A DNA stretch of 64,000 nt, from assembly GCF_008806385.1 (NCBI RefSeq), contig NZ_VZZK01000031.1:22439-86438 (forward strand). Reading direction: 5' to 3'. The notes under the pieces are model-generated. The model was not told where the DNA came from and did no database searches. It worked only from the letters and a program-made list of their open reading frames with translations. Positions 17,630 to 26,687 of this stretch are shown here, in pieces; positions within the stretch are counted from its first letter, which is position 1; each line of letters starts with the position of its first letter. The translations under genes were made by a program, and so were the position numbers. The stretch comes from Methylobacterium soli (GTDB taxonomy: Bacteria; Pseudomonadota; Alphaproteobacteria; Rhizobiales; Beijerinckiaceae).

Positions 17630-18445
17630 ATGAACGCCGCTCCCGCGATCAGCGCCGCCCCCTCCGGGCGCAGCCAGGCCAACGAGACCGCACCCGTGCG
17701 GATCGCCGTGAAGAATCTCGATTTCTACTACGGCAGCTTCCACGGCCTGAAGGGCATCAATCTCGATTTCCGCGACCGTCAGGTCACGGCGCTCATCGGG
17801 CCCTCGGGCTGCGGGAAGTCGACGCTGCTGCGCACCTTCAACCGCATCTACAGCCTCTATCCGGAGCAGCGCGCCGAGGGCGAGATCCTGCTCGATGGAC
17901 GCAACGTGCTCGACCCGAAGGTCGATCTCAACGAGCTGCGCGCCCGCGTCGGCATGGTGTTCCAGAAGCCGACGCCGTTTCCGATGTCGATCTACGACAA
18001 CGTCGCCTTCGGTCTTCGTCTCTACGAGAAGCTGCCGAAGGCGGAACTCGACGTCCGCGTCGAGGAATCCCTGCGCAAGGCCGCTCTCTGGGACGAGGTC
18101 AAGGACAAGCTCAAGCAATCCGGCATGGGGCTCTCGGGCGGCCAGCAGCAGCGGCTCTGCATCGCCCGCACCGTGGCGCAGCGCCCGGAGGTGATCCTGT
18201 TCGACGAGCCGACCTCGGCGTTGGACCCGATCTCGACCGGACGCATCGAGGAGCTGATCGAGCAATTGCGCAACGAGTTCACGATCGCGATCGTGACCCA
18301 CAACATGCAGCAGGCGGCCCGCATCTCGCAGTTCACCGCGTTCATGTATCTCGGCGAGCTCGTCGAGTTCGGCCCGACGAACCGCATCTTCATGAACCCC
18401 AAGAAGCGGCAGACGCAGGATTACATCACCGGCCGCTTCGGCTGA
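17630..18445 (+). CDS. pstB: Phosphate ABC transporter ATPase PstB
   Basis: PstB is the ATPase that powers phosphate import. It has 271 aa. Seen are the Walker A GPSGCGKST at about residues 54-62, Q-loop MVFQKPTPFPMSIYDN, the ABC signature LSGGQQQRLCIAR, the Walker B VILFDEPTSALDP and the H-loop IVTHNMQQAAR. MSIYDNVAFGLR and YLGELVEFG are PstB-type features. It lies between pstA and phoU. Confidence 0.97.
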   Translation: MNAAPAISAAPSGRSQANETAPVRIAVKNLDFYYGSFHGLKGINLDFRDRQVTALIGPSGCGKSTLLRTFNRIYSLYPEQRAEGEILLDGRNVLDPKVDLNELRARVGMVFQKPTPFPMSIYDNVAFGLRLYEKLPKAELDVRVEESLRKAALWDEVKDKLKQSGMGLSGGQQQRLCIARTVAQRPEVILFDEPTSALDPISTGRIEELIEQLRNEFTIAIVTHNMQQAARISQFTAFMYLGELVEFGPTNRIFMNPKKRQTQDYITGRFG

Positions 18446-18506
18446 GCCGCCAGCCTCACTCCCTCACCACGATCCCGCCCCGCGGGCCGATCGAGGACCA
18501 GCGATC

Positions 18507-19226
18507 ATGTCCGATCACATCGTCAAATCCTACGACAACGATCTTGAGGATCTGCGCCGCTCGATCTCCGAAATGGGGGGCGTGGCCGAGAAGATGATGA
18601 CCGAGGCGACCGACGCGCTCGTGCGCCGCGACACGGTGCTGGCGCAGAACGTCATCGTCGCCGACAAGCGCCTCGACGTGCTCCAGCGCGAGATCGAGGA
18701 GCGATCGGTGCTGCTGATCGCGCGCCGCCAGCCGCTCGCCATCGACCTGCGCGAGACGATCTCGGCGATCCGCGTCTCGGGCGATCTCGAGCGCATCGGC
18801 GATCTCGCCAAGAACATCGCCAAGCGCGTCGTGGCGATCAGCGATCAGGCCCAGCCGCAGAAGATCGTGCTCGGCGTCCAGCACATGAGCGACCTCGTGC
18901 AGGAGCAGCTCAAGGATGTGCTCGACGCCTATGGCTCCCGGGACACCAAGGCCGCCCACGACGTCTGGGAGCGCGACGGCGCGATCGATGCGCTCTACAA
19001 CTCGCTGTTCCGCGAGCTCCTGACCTACATGATGGAGGATCCGCGCAACATCTCGTTCTGCACGCACCTCCTGTTCTGCGCCAAGAACGTGGAGCGCATC
19101 GGCGACCACACCACCAACATCGCCGAGACGATCCATTACCTCGTCACCGGCGAGACGCTGACGACCGAGCGGCCGAAGAACGACGCCTCGAACTACGCCA
19201 CGATCAGCCCCCAGATTTCCGCCTGA
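18507..19226 (+). CDS. phoU: Phosphate signalling regulator PhoU
   Basis: PhoU is a cytoplasmic helical-bundle metal-binding protein that restrains Pho signalling when phosphate is plentiful, acting between PstB and the PhoR kinase. It has 239 aa with two tandem three-helix PhoU domains. The metal-binding signatures occur twice: DLERIGDLAKNIAKR in the first half and NVERIGDHTTNIAE in the second. It lies between pstB and phoB. Confidence 0.96.
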   Translation: MSDHIVKSYDNDLEDLRRSISEMGGVAEKMMTEATDALVRRDTVLAQNVIVADKRLDVLQREIEERSVLLIARRQPLAIDLRETISAIRVSGDLERIGDLAKNIAKRVVAISDQAQPQKIVLGVQHMSDLVQEQLKDVLDAYGSRDTKAAHDVWERDGAIDALYNSLFRELLTYMMEDPRNISFCTHLLFCAKNVERIGDHTTNIAETIHYLVTGETLTTERPKNDASNYATISPQISA

Positions 19227-19254
19227 GACCGTCACGGCGGATAAGCACGTGAGC

Positions 19255-19956
19255 ATGAGCACTCGAATCCTGATCGTCGAGGACGAGGAGGCTTTGACCC
19301 TCCTCCTCCGCTACAACCTCGAAGCCGAAGGCTACGTCGTCGACTCGGCCGCGCGCGGCGACGAGGCCGACCTCCGCCTGCAGGAGCAACTTCCCGACCT
19401 GATCCTGCTCGACTGGATGCTGCCGGGCCTCTCCGGGATCGAGCTGTGCCGTCGCATCCGGGCGCGCCGCGAGACGGAGCGCCTGCCGATCATCATGCTG
19501 ACCGCCCGAGGCGAGGAGGGCGACCGCATCCGCGGCCTCGGCACGGGAGCAGACGATTACATCGTCAAGCCGTTCTCCGTGCCGGAACTGCTCGCCCGGA
19601 TCCGCGCGCTCCTGCGCCGCGCCAAGCCCGCCCATGTGGCGAACCTGTTGGTCGCCGGCGACATCGAGCTCGACCGGGTCAGCCATCGCATTCGCCGCTC
19701 GGGCCGCGAGATCCATCTCGGCCCGACAGAATTCAAGCTCCTCGAGTTCCTGATGCAGAGCCCCGGCCGGGTCTTCTCGCGCGAGCAATTGCTCGACGGG
19801 GTCTGGGGCCACGACGTCTATATCGACGAGCGCACCGTGGACGTGCATGTCGGGCGCCTGCGAAAAGCCATCAACCGGCCGCGCCAATCGGACCCGATCC
19901 GCACCGTGCGCGGTTCCGGCTATTCGTTCGACGAGATGTTCGCGACCGCCGCCTGA
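19255..19956 (+). CDS. phoB: Phosphate regulon response regulator PhoB
   Basis: PhoB is an OmpR-family activator of the Pho regulon that binds Pho boxes like the one at 14358-14386. It has 233 aa. The receiver domain occupies residues 1 to about 120 with acidic pair DEE near the N-terminus, phospho-acceptor Asp at about 53 (LLDWMLPG), a Thr in MLTARG and a Lys in IVKPFSVPELLARIRALLRR. The winged-helix domain at about 135-230 has the wing motif RTVDVHVGRLRKAIN. An in-frame GTG lies 6 bp upstream; the ATG fits the family start. Its cognate kinase gene phoR is not in this window. Confidence 0.95.
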   Translation: MSTRILIVEDEEALTLLLRYNLEAEGYVVDSAARGDEADLRLQEQLPDLILLDWMLPGLSGIELCRRIRARRETERLPIIMLTARGEEGDRIRGLGTGADDYIVKPFSVPELLARIRALLRRAKPAHVANLLVAGDIELDRVSHRIRRSGREIHLGPTEFKLLEFLMQSPGRVFSREQLLDGVWGHDVYIDERTVDVHVGRLRKAINRPRQSDPIRTVRGSGYSFDEMFATAA

Positions 19957-20076
19957 GGCATCCTGGGCCGGGGCAATCTCGGCGGTGCCCGGGCGGGACG
20001 CGGATCGCCCCTTTCGCCTTCCGGCGCGAGACCCTGCCGCGCTCTTCCCGGCGCAGCGCCCTCCCGGGTCAGCCGA

Positions 20077-20622
20077 TCAGCGCAAGCCCGCCACGCGGCG
20101 GTCGCGCTTGCGCTCGGCCGCCGGCTGGTAGGCGATCTGCGCGTGATGCGTGCAGTAGGGAAGTCCCGTGATGGAGCGGCCGCCGCAGAAGCGGAATTCC
20201 GGCGTGGTCGGATCGCCCATCGGCCAGCGGCACATCGATTCGCGCAGATCCATGATCGTGACGCGCTGCGAGACCGCGAGCGGAACCGCGTCGACGATGG
20301 CGGCCGGCGGTACGGGCGGGAAATCCGGCGCCGGGCGATGCGACGTGATCGCGATCGGCTCGGGCGCCTCGGCGGCGATCTCGGTGACCGACGCGGCCTC
20401 GGGCTCGGACTCGCGCATCGATCGCTTGCGGGTGGTTGCGGGCGTGCCGGCCACGGGCTTGACCCGGCCGGCGAGACCCAGCCGGTGGACCTTGCCGATG
20501 ACGGCGTTGCGCGTGACGCCGCCGAGCTGCGCAGCGATCTTGCTGGCGCTCTGTCCGTCTTCCCACAGGCGGCGCAGGAGATCGACGCGCTCGTCCGTCC
20601 AGCTCAGGCTCACTTCCATCAT
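20077..20622 (-). CDS. gcrA: Cell-cycle transcription regulator GcrA
   Basis: GcrA is an alphaproteobacterial sigma70 cofactor that activates promoters carrying CcrM-methylated GANTC sites. It has 181 aa. The N-terminal helical DNA-binding domain is seen as SWTDERVDLLRRLW with ASKIAAQLG and TRNAVIGKVHRLGL, and the C-terminal RNA polymerase-binding domain as MCRWPMGDPTT with FRFCGGRSITGLPYCTHH. Between them is a variable linker. Two adjacent ATGs (20622, 20619) follow the SD GGAGG; either could be used. A longer frame upstream to 20697 lacks family similarity. It is convergent with phoB. Confidence 0.93.
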   Translation of the reverse strand: MMEVSLSWTDERVDLLRRLWEDGQSASKIAAQLGGVTRNAVIGKVHRLGLAGRVKPVAGTPATTRKRSMRESEPEAASVTEIAAEAPEPIAITSHRPAPDFPPVPPAAIVDAVPLAVSQRVTIMDLRESMCRWPMGDPTTPEFRFCGGRSITGLPYCTHHAQIAYQPAAERKRDRRVAGLR

Positions 20623-21043
20623 CGCCCCCTCCGAACGCATGCGGTCACCGCTTCTGCCCCCCGGCAGGCATGGCGTGGATACGGGCGCGCGAGGCACACC
20701 GCAGGCCGCGCGCGAAACGCGTCGGTGCAGAGTCTGCCGGTGCGAAATCCGTTGGTGTGCGCCACTGGTGATGGCCGTCGCGGGTGACCCCCGCGGCGAC
20801 GGGACGAACCTACAAGAGGCCTCGTGGACGATGCAAGAGTCGACAATCGGACTTGGCCGTCGGGGCCGGTATTTCCACCGGCAATGGCCGTGGCCGGTCC
20901 ACGAGCGGCCGCAGAGGCCGCATCCTGTGGCGCCACTGCATCAGTCCGATCACATCGCGTCAATTGCTCAGCTTGGACCGGAACGCTAGTATGGCCAAGC
21001 TCGTTCGGTTGAGGGGTCGAAGGCAGAGCGTTGGGACATTGTG
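20623..21043. other. Divergent intergenic region gcrA / patatin gene
   Basis: These 421 bp hold no gene that I can support; the open frames in it have no family-like features and atypical composition. It must contain the gcrA promoter on the minus strand and the promoter of the patatin-like gene on the plus strand. I saw no clear operator. Confidence 0.5.
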
Positions 21044-22228
21044 ATGCCACGTCGGTTTGGATGGTTGCGCGCCGTGCTCGCGCTCGGGCTGGCGGGTCAC
21101 TTGGCGGCCTGCTCCTCCGTTCCGCGCATTTCGTACACCGCCGAGCAGGCCTCCTTCGCGAGTGTTCCGGGCATTCCGGGGGCGCGCGCCTACGCGGATG
21201 CCTCTGCGGAAACCTTCACCGAGATGACGGCGCGCCCCGAGGCGAAGCGCCAGGCCTTCACGTATCTCGCCTTGTCCGGCGGCGGCGGCGACGGCGCCTA
21301 CGGGGCCGGCATCCTCAACGGCTGGACGGCATCCGGCGCCCGGCCGGAATTCTCCCTCGTCTCGGGGGTGAGCACGGGTGCGCTGATCGCCCCCTTCGCA
21401 TTCCTCGGCTCGGCCTACGATTCCTATCTGACGGAGTTCTACACGAGCGGCGTCGCCGAGACGCTGGTGCAGTCGCCGAGCCTGACGAACGTGCTGTTCG
21501 GCTCCGGGCTCTTCGGGGATGGCCGCCTGCGCGACCTGATCGGCCGCTACGTCACGGCGGACCTGCTCGCCGCTGTCGCGGCGGAACACGCCAAGGGCCG
21601 GCGCCTGCTCGTCGTGACGACGAATCTCGACTCGCAGCGCGCCGTGATCTGGAACATGGGCGCGATCGCGGCGAGCGGAGCGCCGAACGCGGTCGATCTG
21701 TTCCGCGACGTGCTCACGGCCTCGGCCAGCATCCCGGCCGTGTTCCCGCCGCAGCTCATCGGCGTGCAGGCCGGCAACAGTGCTTTCCAGGAATTGCATG
21801 TCGACGGATCGGTGGTGACGCCGGTCTTCACGCTCCCCCAATCCTTCCTGCTGCGGGATGGGCGCCTGCGCACCAACGGCAAGGCGAGCATCTACGTCGT
21901 GATCAACGGGCGGCTTGAGCCGGAATTCGACGTCACCAAGAACAACACGCTCTCGATCGTCGAGCGATCCTTCACCACCGGCAGCCGCGCCCGCAGCCGA
22001 GCGGCGCTCGCCACCACCTACGCCTTCACCCGCGCCAACGGCGTCGGCTTCAACCTGACCTATATTGACGAGCGCGGGCCGACCACCACGACGGCACGCG
22101 GCTTCGACACCGGCTACATGCGCCAGCTCTACCAGGCGGGTTACGACAAGGCGCGCTCGGGGGCTTTCTGGGAGCATACGGTGCCGGCCGCGCCGCTCCT
22201 GAAGACCGTCACGGCCGCGACCCAGTAA
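21044..22228 (+). CDS. Patatin-like phospholipase lipoprotein
   Basis: A 394-aa putative phospholipase. The N-terminus is a lipoprotein signal (AVLALGLAGHLAACSS, lipobox LAAC), so it is likely membrane-attached. The patatin catalytic elements are in order: oxyanion loop SGGGGDGAYGAGIL, nucleophile motif GVSTG (elbow VSGVSTGALIAPFAFLG), and the dyad Asp in HVDGSVVTPVF. Patatins hydrolyse phospholipid acyl esters. The start could be the GTG three bases upstream; the ATG was preferred. It is flanked by gcrA (divergent) and an ABC-F gene 141 bp downstream. The substrate is unknown. Confidence 0.88.
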   Translation: MPRRFGWLRAVLALGLAGHLAACSSVPRISYTAEQASFASVPGIPGARAYADASAETFTEMTARPEAKRQAFTYLALSGGGGDGAYGAGILNGWTASGARPEFSLVSGVSTGALIAPFAFLGSAYDSYLTEFYTSGVAETLVQSPSLTNVLFGSGLFGDGRLRDLIGRYVTADLLAAVAAEHAKGRRLLVVTTNLDSQRAVIWNMGAIAASGAPNAVDLFRDVLTASASIPAVFPPQLIGVQAGNSAFQELHVDGSVVTPVFTLPQSFLLRDGRLRTNGKASIYVVINGRLEPEFDVTKNNTLSIVERSFTTGSRARSRAALATTYAFTRANGVGFNLTYIDERGPTTTTARGFDTGYMRQLYQAGYDKARSGAFWEHTVPAAPLLKTVTAATQ

Positions 22229-22369
22229 GGAGCGGAGGCCGGCCCGCATTCAGGGGATGCGGGCCAGAGATGCGGCGCGAAACCTCGCGTTGATTGCTGC
22301 GCTGCGGTAGATCTCGGCTCCGTCCGTGATCCGCAAGGGTGCGGCCTCTCGCTTCAGCCGGTCCCCTGC

Positions 22370-23995
22370 ATGCTCCAGATCGAAGATCTCACCTTCAATG
22401 CCTGGGGGCGGCGCTTCTTCACGAAGGCCAGCGTGGCGGTTCCGCCGGGATCGAAGGTCGGGCTCGTCGGCCGCAACGGCGTCGGCAAATCCACCCTCTT
22501 CAAGATCATCCTCGGCGCGTTCCAGCCGGATTCCGGTCTCGTTTACCTGCCGAAGGCGGCCAAGGTGGGCTCCGTCGATCAGGAGCACCCGGCGACTTCG
22601 GTCAGTCTCATCGACACGATCCTGGCGGCCGACCTCGAGCGCGAGGCCCTGAACCGGGAACTCGAGACCGCCGCGCCCGAGCGCATGGGCGAGATCTACG
22701 CGCGCCTGATCGAGATCGATGCTGACCGGGCTCCGGCCCGCGCCGGCGAGATCCTGGCCGGCCTCGGCTTCTCGGTGGCCGACCTTGCCCGGCCGATGGC
22801 GGAATTCTCCGGAGGCTGGCGCATGCGCGTGGCGCTTGCCGCCGCGCTCTTCGCCGAACCCGACATGCTCCTCCTCGACGAGCCCACGAACTACCTGGAT
22901 CTCGAAGGGGCGCTGTGGCTCGAGGCGCGCCTGAAGCGCTACCCACATTCGGCGCTCATCATCAGCCACGACCGGGAATTGCTGAACAACTCGGTCGACG
23001 CGATCCTGCACGTCTCAGGCGAGAAGCTCGAACTCTACACGGGCGGCTACGATGATTTCGAGAAGCGCCGGGCCGAGAAGGCGCGGCTCCAAACCTCGGC
23101 CAAGCTGAAGCAGGATGCCGAGCGGGCGCATCTCCAGAGCTTCATCGACCGCTTCAAGGCCAAGGCCTCGAAGGCCGCGCAGGCGCAGTCGCGCATGAAG
23201 CGCCTCGCCAAGCTCGAGCCGATCGCCACCACGATCGAGGAACACGTGGCACAGTTCCACCTGCCCTCGCCGAAGCGGCCGCTCGCCCCGCCGCTCATGC
23301 ACCTCACCGACGTGGAGGTCGGCTACGGCGACGATCCGGCCGTGTTGCGCGACCTCAATCTCACCCTCGACATCGACGACCGCATCGGGCTCCTCGGCGT
23401 CAACGGGGCGGGCAAGTCGACCTTCGCCAAGATGGCGGCCGGCGCCCTCGCGGTGCGTGCCGGGCGGATGGCGCGGGAGAGCCGCGTGCAGGTCGGCTGG
23501 TTCCACCAGCACCAGATCGAGGCCCTCGACCCGACCGACACGCCGCTGGCCATCATCCGGCGCGAGCGGCCCGACGACAGCGAATCCGCCAGGCGCGCGC
23601 GACTCGCGAGCTTCGGCCTGCCCTTCGCGAAGCAGGAGACCGCTGTCGACAACCTGTCGGGTGGCGAGCGGGCCCGCCTCCTCCTCAACCTCGTGGCCCT
23701 GCAGGCGCCGCACCTGCTCATCCTCGACGAGCCGACGAACCACCTCGACATCGACAGCCGCCGGGCGCTCCTCGACGCGCTCAACGACTACGCGGGCGCC
23801 GTCATCCTGATCACCCACGACCGCTCGCTGATGGAGCTCGTGGCCGACCGCCTGTGGCTGGCGGCCGACAACACCGTGAAGCCGTTCTCCGGCGACATGG
23901 ATGATTATGCCCGCTTCGTGCTCGACCGGGCGCGAGCCGGCAAGAGCGCGCCGGGGCAGGGCCGGGAGCGCAAGGCGAAGCGCCGCGCGGCCTGA
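22370..23995 (+). CDS. ABC-F family ATPase (YheS/Uup-like)
   Basis: A soluble tandem-ATPase ABC-F protein of 541 aa without membrane segments. First cassette: Walker A GRNGVGKST, signature FSGGWRMRVAL, Walker B LLLDEPTNYLD. Linker: Lys/Arg-rich region with FIDRFKAKASKAAQAQSRMK, the P-site tRNA-interaction motif of ABC-F proteins. Second cassette: GVNGAGKST, NLSGGERARLLL, LILDEPTNHLD. The C-terminus is short and basic (GRERKAKRRAA). ABC-F proteins act on ribosomes in translation quality control or antibiotic resistance; the specific subfamily here is uncertain. Confidence 0.93.
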   Translation: MLQIEDLTFNAWGRRFFTKASVAVPPGSKVGLVGRNGVGKSTLFKIILGAFQPDSGLVYLPKAAKVGSVDQEHPATSVSLIDTILAADLEREALNRELETAAPERMGEIYARLIEIDADRAPARAGEILAGLGFSVADLARPMAEFSGGWRMRVALAAALFAEPDMLLLDEPTNYLDLEGALWLEARLKRYPHSALIISHDRELLNNSVDAILHVSGEKLELYTGGYDDFEKRRAEKARLQTSAKLKQDAERAHLQSFIDRFKAKASKAAQAQSRMKRLAKLEPIATTIEEHVAQFHLPSPKRPLAPPLMHLTDVEVGYGDDPAVLRDLNLTLDIDDRIGLLGVNGAGKSTFAKMAAGALAVRAGRMARESRVQVGWFHQHQIEALDPTDTPLAIIRRERPDDSESARRARLASFGLPFAKQETAVDNLSGGERARLLLNLVALQAPHLLILDEPTNHLDIDSRRALLDALNDYAGAVILITHDRSLMELVADRLWLAADNTVKPFSGDMDDYARFVLDRARAGKSAPGQGRERKAKRRAA

Positions 23996-24039
23996 GGCGC
24001 CCGGTCGCGCGCCGCGCTGCCGGACGCCCTCGGCTGGAT

Positions 24040-24168
24040 TTATCGGCGCAGGATCTTGGTGACGATCCGGCCGACGAGATTGCTGGAATCCGCGTTGCGG
24101 TCGTCGCGGCTGGTGGGGCGGTCCTCGTTGCCGAGGATCTTGGTGACGATGCGTCCGATCAGGCTCAT
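24040..24168 (-). CDS. 42-aa peptide with two near-identical amphipathic repeats
   Basis: A short ORF with an SD-like GAGGATG about 8 bases before its ATG at 24168. It encodes two copies of a 10-residue block, LIGRIVTKIL (residues 3-12) and LVGRIVTKIL (31-40), separated by a polar acidic linker (GNEDRPTSRDD). At the DNA level the repeats share 17 identical bases, AGGATCTTGGTGACGAT, starting at 24050 and 24134, with a period of 84 bp. Each block is a cationic amphipathic helix or strand candidate. No known family is recognised. It lies downstream of the ABC-F gene on the opposite strand. Function is unknown; a membrane-active or protein-binding peptide is possible. Confidence 0.55.
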   Translation of the reverse strand: MSLIGRIVTKILGNEDRPTSRDDRNADSSNLVGRIVTKILRR

Positions 24169-24294
24169 GGGGTCATCCTCGCGCTGGACAGGCTGCGCGA
24201 ATGGCGCAGCTTTGCCAGGATAACGGGCGGGCGGCGAACCCTGTTCCGTCGCCGGCCGGACGCGGCCCGCTTCCGTGCGGCCCGCTCCGCCGGG

Positions 24295-25776
24295 TCAGGA
24301 GACCCGGTAATCCGAGACACGCGCCCGCCGCGCGCCGCGGCGATAGGCCAGGACGGAGCCGGGCCAGAGGGCGGTGTTGCGGCCCTTGTGGTCCTGGTAC
24401 CAGCTCGTGCAGCCGCCGGTCTGCCAGATGCTGTCGGCCATCCGCGCCTGCACGTCGGCGAGGAAGCGGGCCTGGGCCTCCGGCTTCACGTCGAAGACCC
24501 GCACACCCTTGTCCCGCATCGCCTTGAGGCAGGAGAGGGCATGCTCCACCTGAGCCTCGATCATCAGGATCATGGAGTTGTGGCCGAGCCCGGTATTCGG
24601 CCCCATCAGCAGGAACAGGTTCGGGAAGCCCGCGACCGTGATGCCCTGGAAGGCGCCCATGCCGTCGCGCCAGGCCTGCGGCAAGGTCAGGCCGCCGCGC
24701 CCGACGAGGTCGAGCTTCTGGAAGCCCCCGGTCAGGTCGAAGCCGGTGGCGTAGATGATGGCATCGAGGGCGTGGGCGCTGCCATCCTCCAGGATGACGC
24801 CGGAGGGGGTGATGCGGGCGATGCCTCCCGTCTCGAGGCTCACGTTCGGGCGCATCATCGTCGGGTAGAAATCGTCCGAGATCAGGACCCGCTTGCAGCC
24901 GAGCCGGTAGCGTGGGGTGAGCTTGGCCCGCAGCGCCTTGTCGGGCACCGCCTTGGCGAGGTGGCGACGGGCGAGACCCTCGGCCTGGCCCGTCAGCTTG
25001 GACACCTTGGTGAAGCCCATAAAGGCCCGAACCTCGTGGATCCAGAACAGCTGCGCGCGAAACAGTCGCCGGACGAGGGGCAGGCGGCGATAGGCCCGTT
25101 TCGCCCGCTCGGTGATGGGGCGGTCGTGCTTGGGCATGATCCAGGCGGGTGTGCGCTGAAACAGGGTGAGGTGGGCGGCCTCGGGCGCGATCTGCGGGAC
25201 GAATTGAATCGCGCTCGCGCCCGTGCCGATCACCCCGACGCGCTTGCCCCGGAGGTCGCAGGCATGATCCCAGCTGGCGGAATGGAAGGCGGTTCCGGCG
25301 AAGCTCTCGCGGCCGGGGATGTTCGGCAGGGCCGGGTGGTGCAGGCCGCCCATGCCCGAGACGATCGCCCGCGCCCGAAGCGGGCCCCGGTTCGTCTCGA
25401 CGCGCCACACGGCCTCGGCCTCGTCCCAGCTGGCCCCGATGACCCGCGTGTGCAGGTGGAGGTGAGGCAGGAGGCCCTGGGCGCGCGCGGTCTCGCGCAG
25501 GTAGGCGGCGATCTCGGGCTGCTGCGGGTAGAGACGCGACCAATCGTGCTTGGGCACGTAGGACAGGGAGTACAGGTGGGAGGGGATGTCGCAGGCCGCC
25601 CCCGGATACGTGTTCTCGTGCCAGGTGCCGCCGATTCCGTCGCTCTTCTCGACGATGGCGAAGGGGCCGATCCCGGTCTGCCGGCAGCGGATCCCCATGG
25701 CGAGGCCCGAGAAGCCGGAGCCGATGATGAGGACGGCGAGCGTGCCTCCAGGAAGCGGGGCGTTGGAATCGCTCAT
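24295..25776 (-). CDS. FAD-dependent Baeyer-Villiger type monooxygenase
   Basis: A 493-aa class B flavin monooxygenase that uses FAD, NADPH and O2. Seen are the FAD-binding GSGFSG (19-24), the GGTWHENTYPGAACD region (49-63), the BVMO fingerprint FxGxxxHxxxW as FAGTAFHSASW at 159-169, and the NADPH-binding GxGxxA (184-189). The exact fingerprint favours ketone-to-ester oxidation over N- or S-oxidation. Its ATG overlaps the stop of the esterase gene (ATGA), and the two are in one operon with an SDR. The same three enzyme types occur together in the mycobacterial mymA operon. The substrate is unknown. Confidence 0.9.
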   Translation of the reverse strand: MSDSNAPLPGGTLAVLIIGSGFSGLAMGIRCRQTGIGPFAIVEKSDGIGGTWHENTYPGAACDIPSHLYSLSYVPKHDWSRLYPQQPEIAAYLRETARAQGLLPHLHLHTRVIGASWDEAEAVWRVETNRGPLRARAIVSGMGGLHHPALPNIPGRESFAGTAFHSASWDHACDLRGKRVGVIGTGASAIQFVPQIAPEAAHLTLFQRTPAWIMPKHDRPITERAKRAYRRLPLVRRLFRAQLFWIHEVRAFMGFTKVSKLTGQAEGLARRHLAKAVPDKALRAKLTPRYRLGCKRVLISDDFYPTMMRPNVSLETGGIARITPSGVILEDGSAHALDAIIYATGFDLTGGFQKLDLVGRGGLTLPQAWRDGMGAFQGITVAGFPNLFLLMGPNTGLGHNSMILMIEAQVEHALSCLKAMRDKGVRVFDVKPEAQARFLADVQARMADSIWQTGGCTSWYQDHKGRNTALWPGSVLAYRRGARRARVSDYRVS

Positions 25777-26687
25777 GAACCGGCCCTCGTCCGGAACTGT
25801 CCCGCCGCCTCGGCCCCCTGCGCCGTCAGGAAGGCGACGGCGCGATCGAGGGAGCGGCGCGCCTCCGGCAGGAAGCCGTGGGCGAATTGCCAAACGTGCG
25901 GCACCACCGGAAACACCGTGAGGTCCACCGCCACGCCCGCCTCCCGCGCCTGCTCGGCGAGGCGGGTCGAGTCGTCGCGCAGCAATTCCCGCTCGCCGAC
26001 ATGGAGCAGGAGCGGCGGCAGGCCCGTGAGATCCGCGTAGAGCGGCGAGGCGAGAGGTTGGGCGGGGTCGGCGCCCGCGAGATAGACGGGCAGGAGGCGG
26101 GCGAGCCCTTCTGGGGCGAACATCGCGTCGCGCGCGGCATTGGCCGTGTGCGAGACGCCCGCGCCGAGGAAATCCGTGGCCGGTGAGAACAGGGCGGCGG
26201 CCCGCGGCAGGGTGAGGCCGGCATCGCGCGCGCTGAGCAGCAGCGCGAGGGCGAGATTGCCGCCGGCCGAGTCGCCCGCGAGCACGGCCGGACCCTCCGC
26301 CGCGAAGGCGCGCCAGACCGCCACCGCATCCTCGATCGCTGCCGGGAAGGGGTGCTCGGGCGCGAGGCGATAGTTCGGCGCGAAGACCGCGAAACCCCTC
26401 TGCGCGAGGTATCCGGTCACGGGGCGGTGCGTGCGCGCCGAGCAGGCGATGAAGCCGCCCCCATGCAGGTAGAGGAGGCGCGGCTTCCCGGCGGCCGCAT
26501 CGCGATAAACCCATTCGCCGGCGATGCCGCCGACGGAGCCGGGCGCATAGGTGACGCCGCCGGGATCCGGAAAGGCGGGTGCCTCCAGGGTCTTCCGGAC
26601 CTGCGCGATGTCGAGCATCGGGCCGAGGCGGGCGCGGACGTTGCGTTTCACCAGCCAGGCATACGCGTAGGCACGCAGGCTCGTCAT
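25773..26687 (-). CDS. Alpha/beta hydrolase of the HSL/carboxylesterase family
   Basis: A 304-aa esterase. The HSL-family oxyanion motif HGGGF is at 75-79, the nucleophile elbow GDSAGG at 138-143 (Ser140), a catalytic Asp candidate in LLHVGERELLRDD and the His in VVPHVWQF. Such enzymes hydrolyse short acyl esters. The ATG at 26687 overlaps the SDR stop (ATGA) and its own stop overlaps the monooxygenase start, so all three are coupled. In this context it probably cleaves the ester or lactone made by the monooxygenase. Confidence 0.92.
   Translation of the reverse strand: MTSLRAYAYAWLVKRNVRARLGPMLDIAQVRKTLEAPAFPDPGGVTYAPGSVGGIAGEWVYRDAAAGKPRLLYLHGGGFIACSARTHRPVTGYLAQRGFAVFAPNYRLAPEHPFPAAIEDAVAVWRAFAAEGPAVLAGDSAGGNLALALLLSARDAGLTLPRAAALFSPATDFLGAGVSHTANAARDAMFAPEGLARLLPVYLAGADPAQPLASPLYADLTGLPPLLLHVGERELLRDDSTRLAEQAREAGVAVDLTVFPVVPHVWQFAHGFLPEARRSLDRAVAFLTAQGAEAAGQFRTRAGS

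Noticed and set aside
20784..21044. Open frames between gcrA and the patatin gene
   Set aside because: They have no recognisable domains, overlap the promoters of both neighbours and look like composition artefacts.
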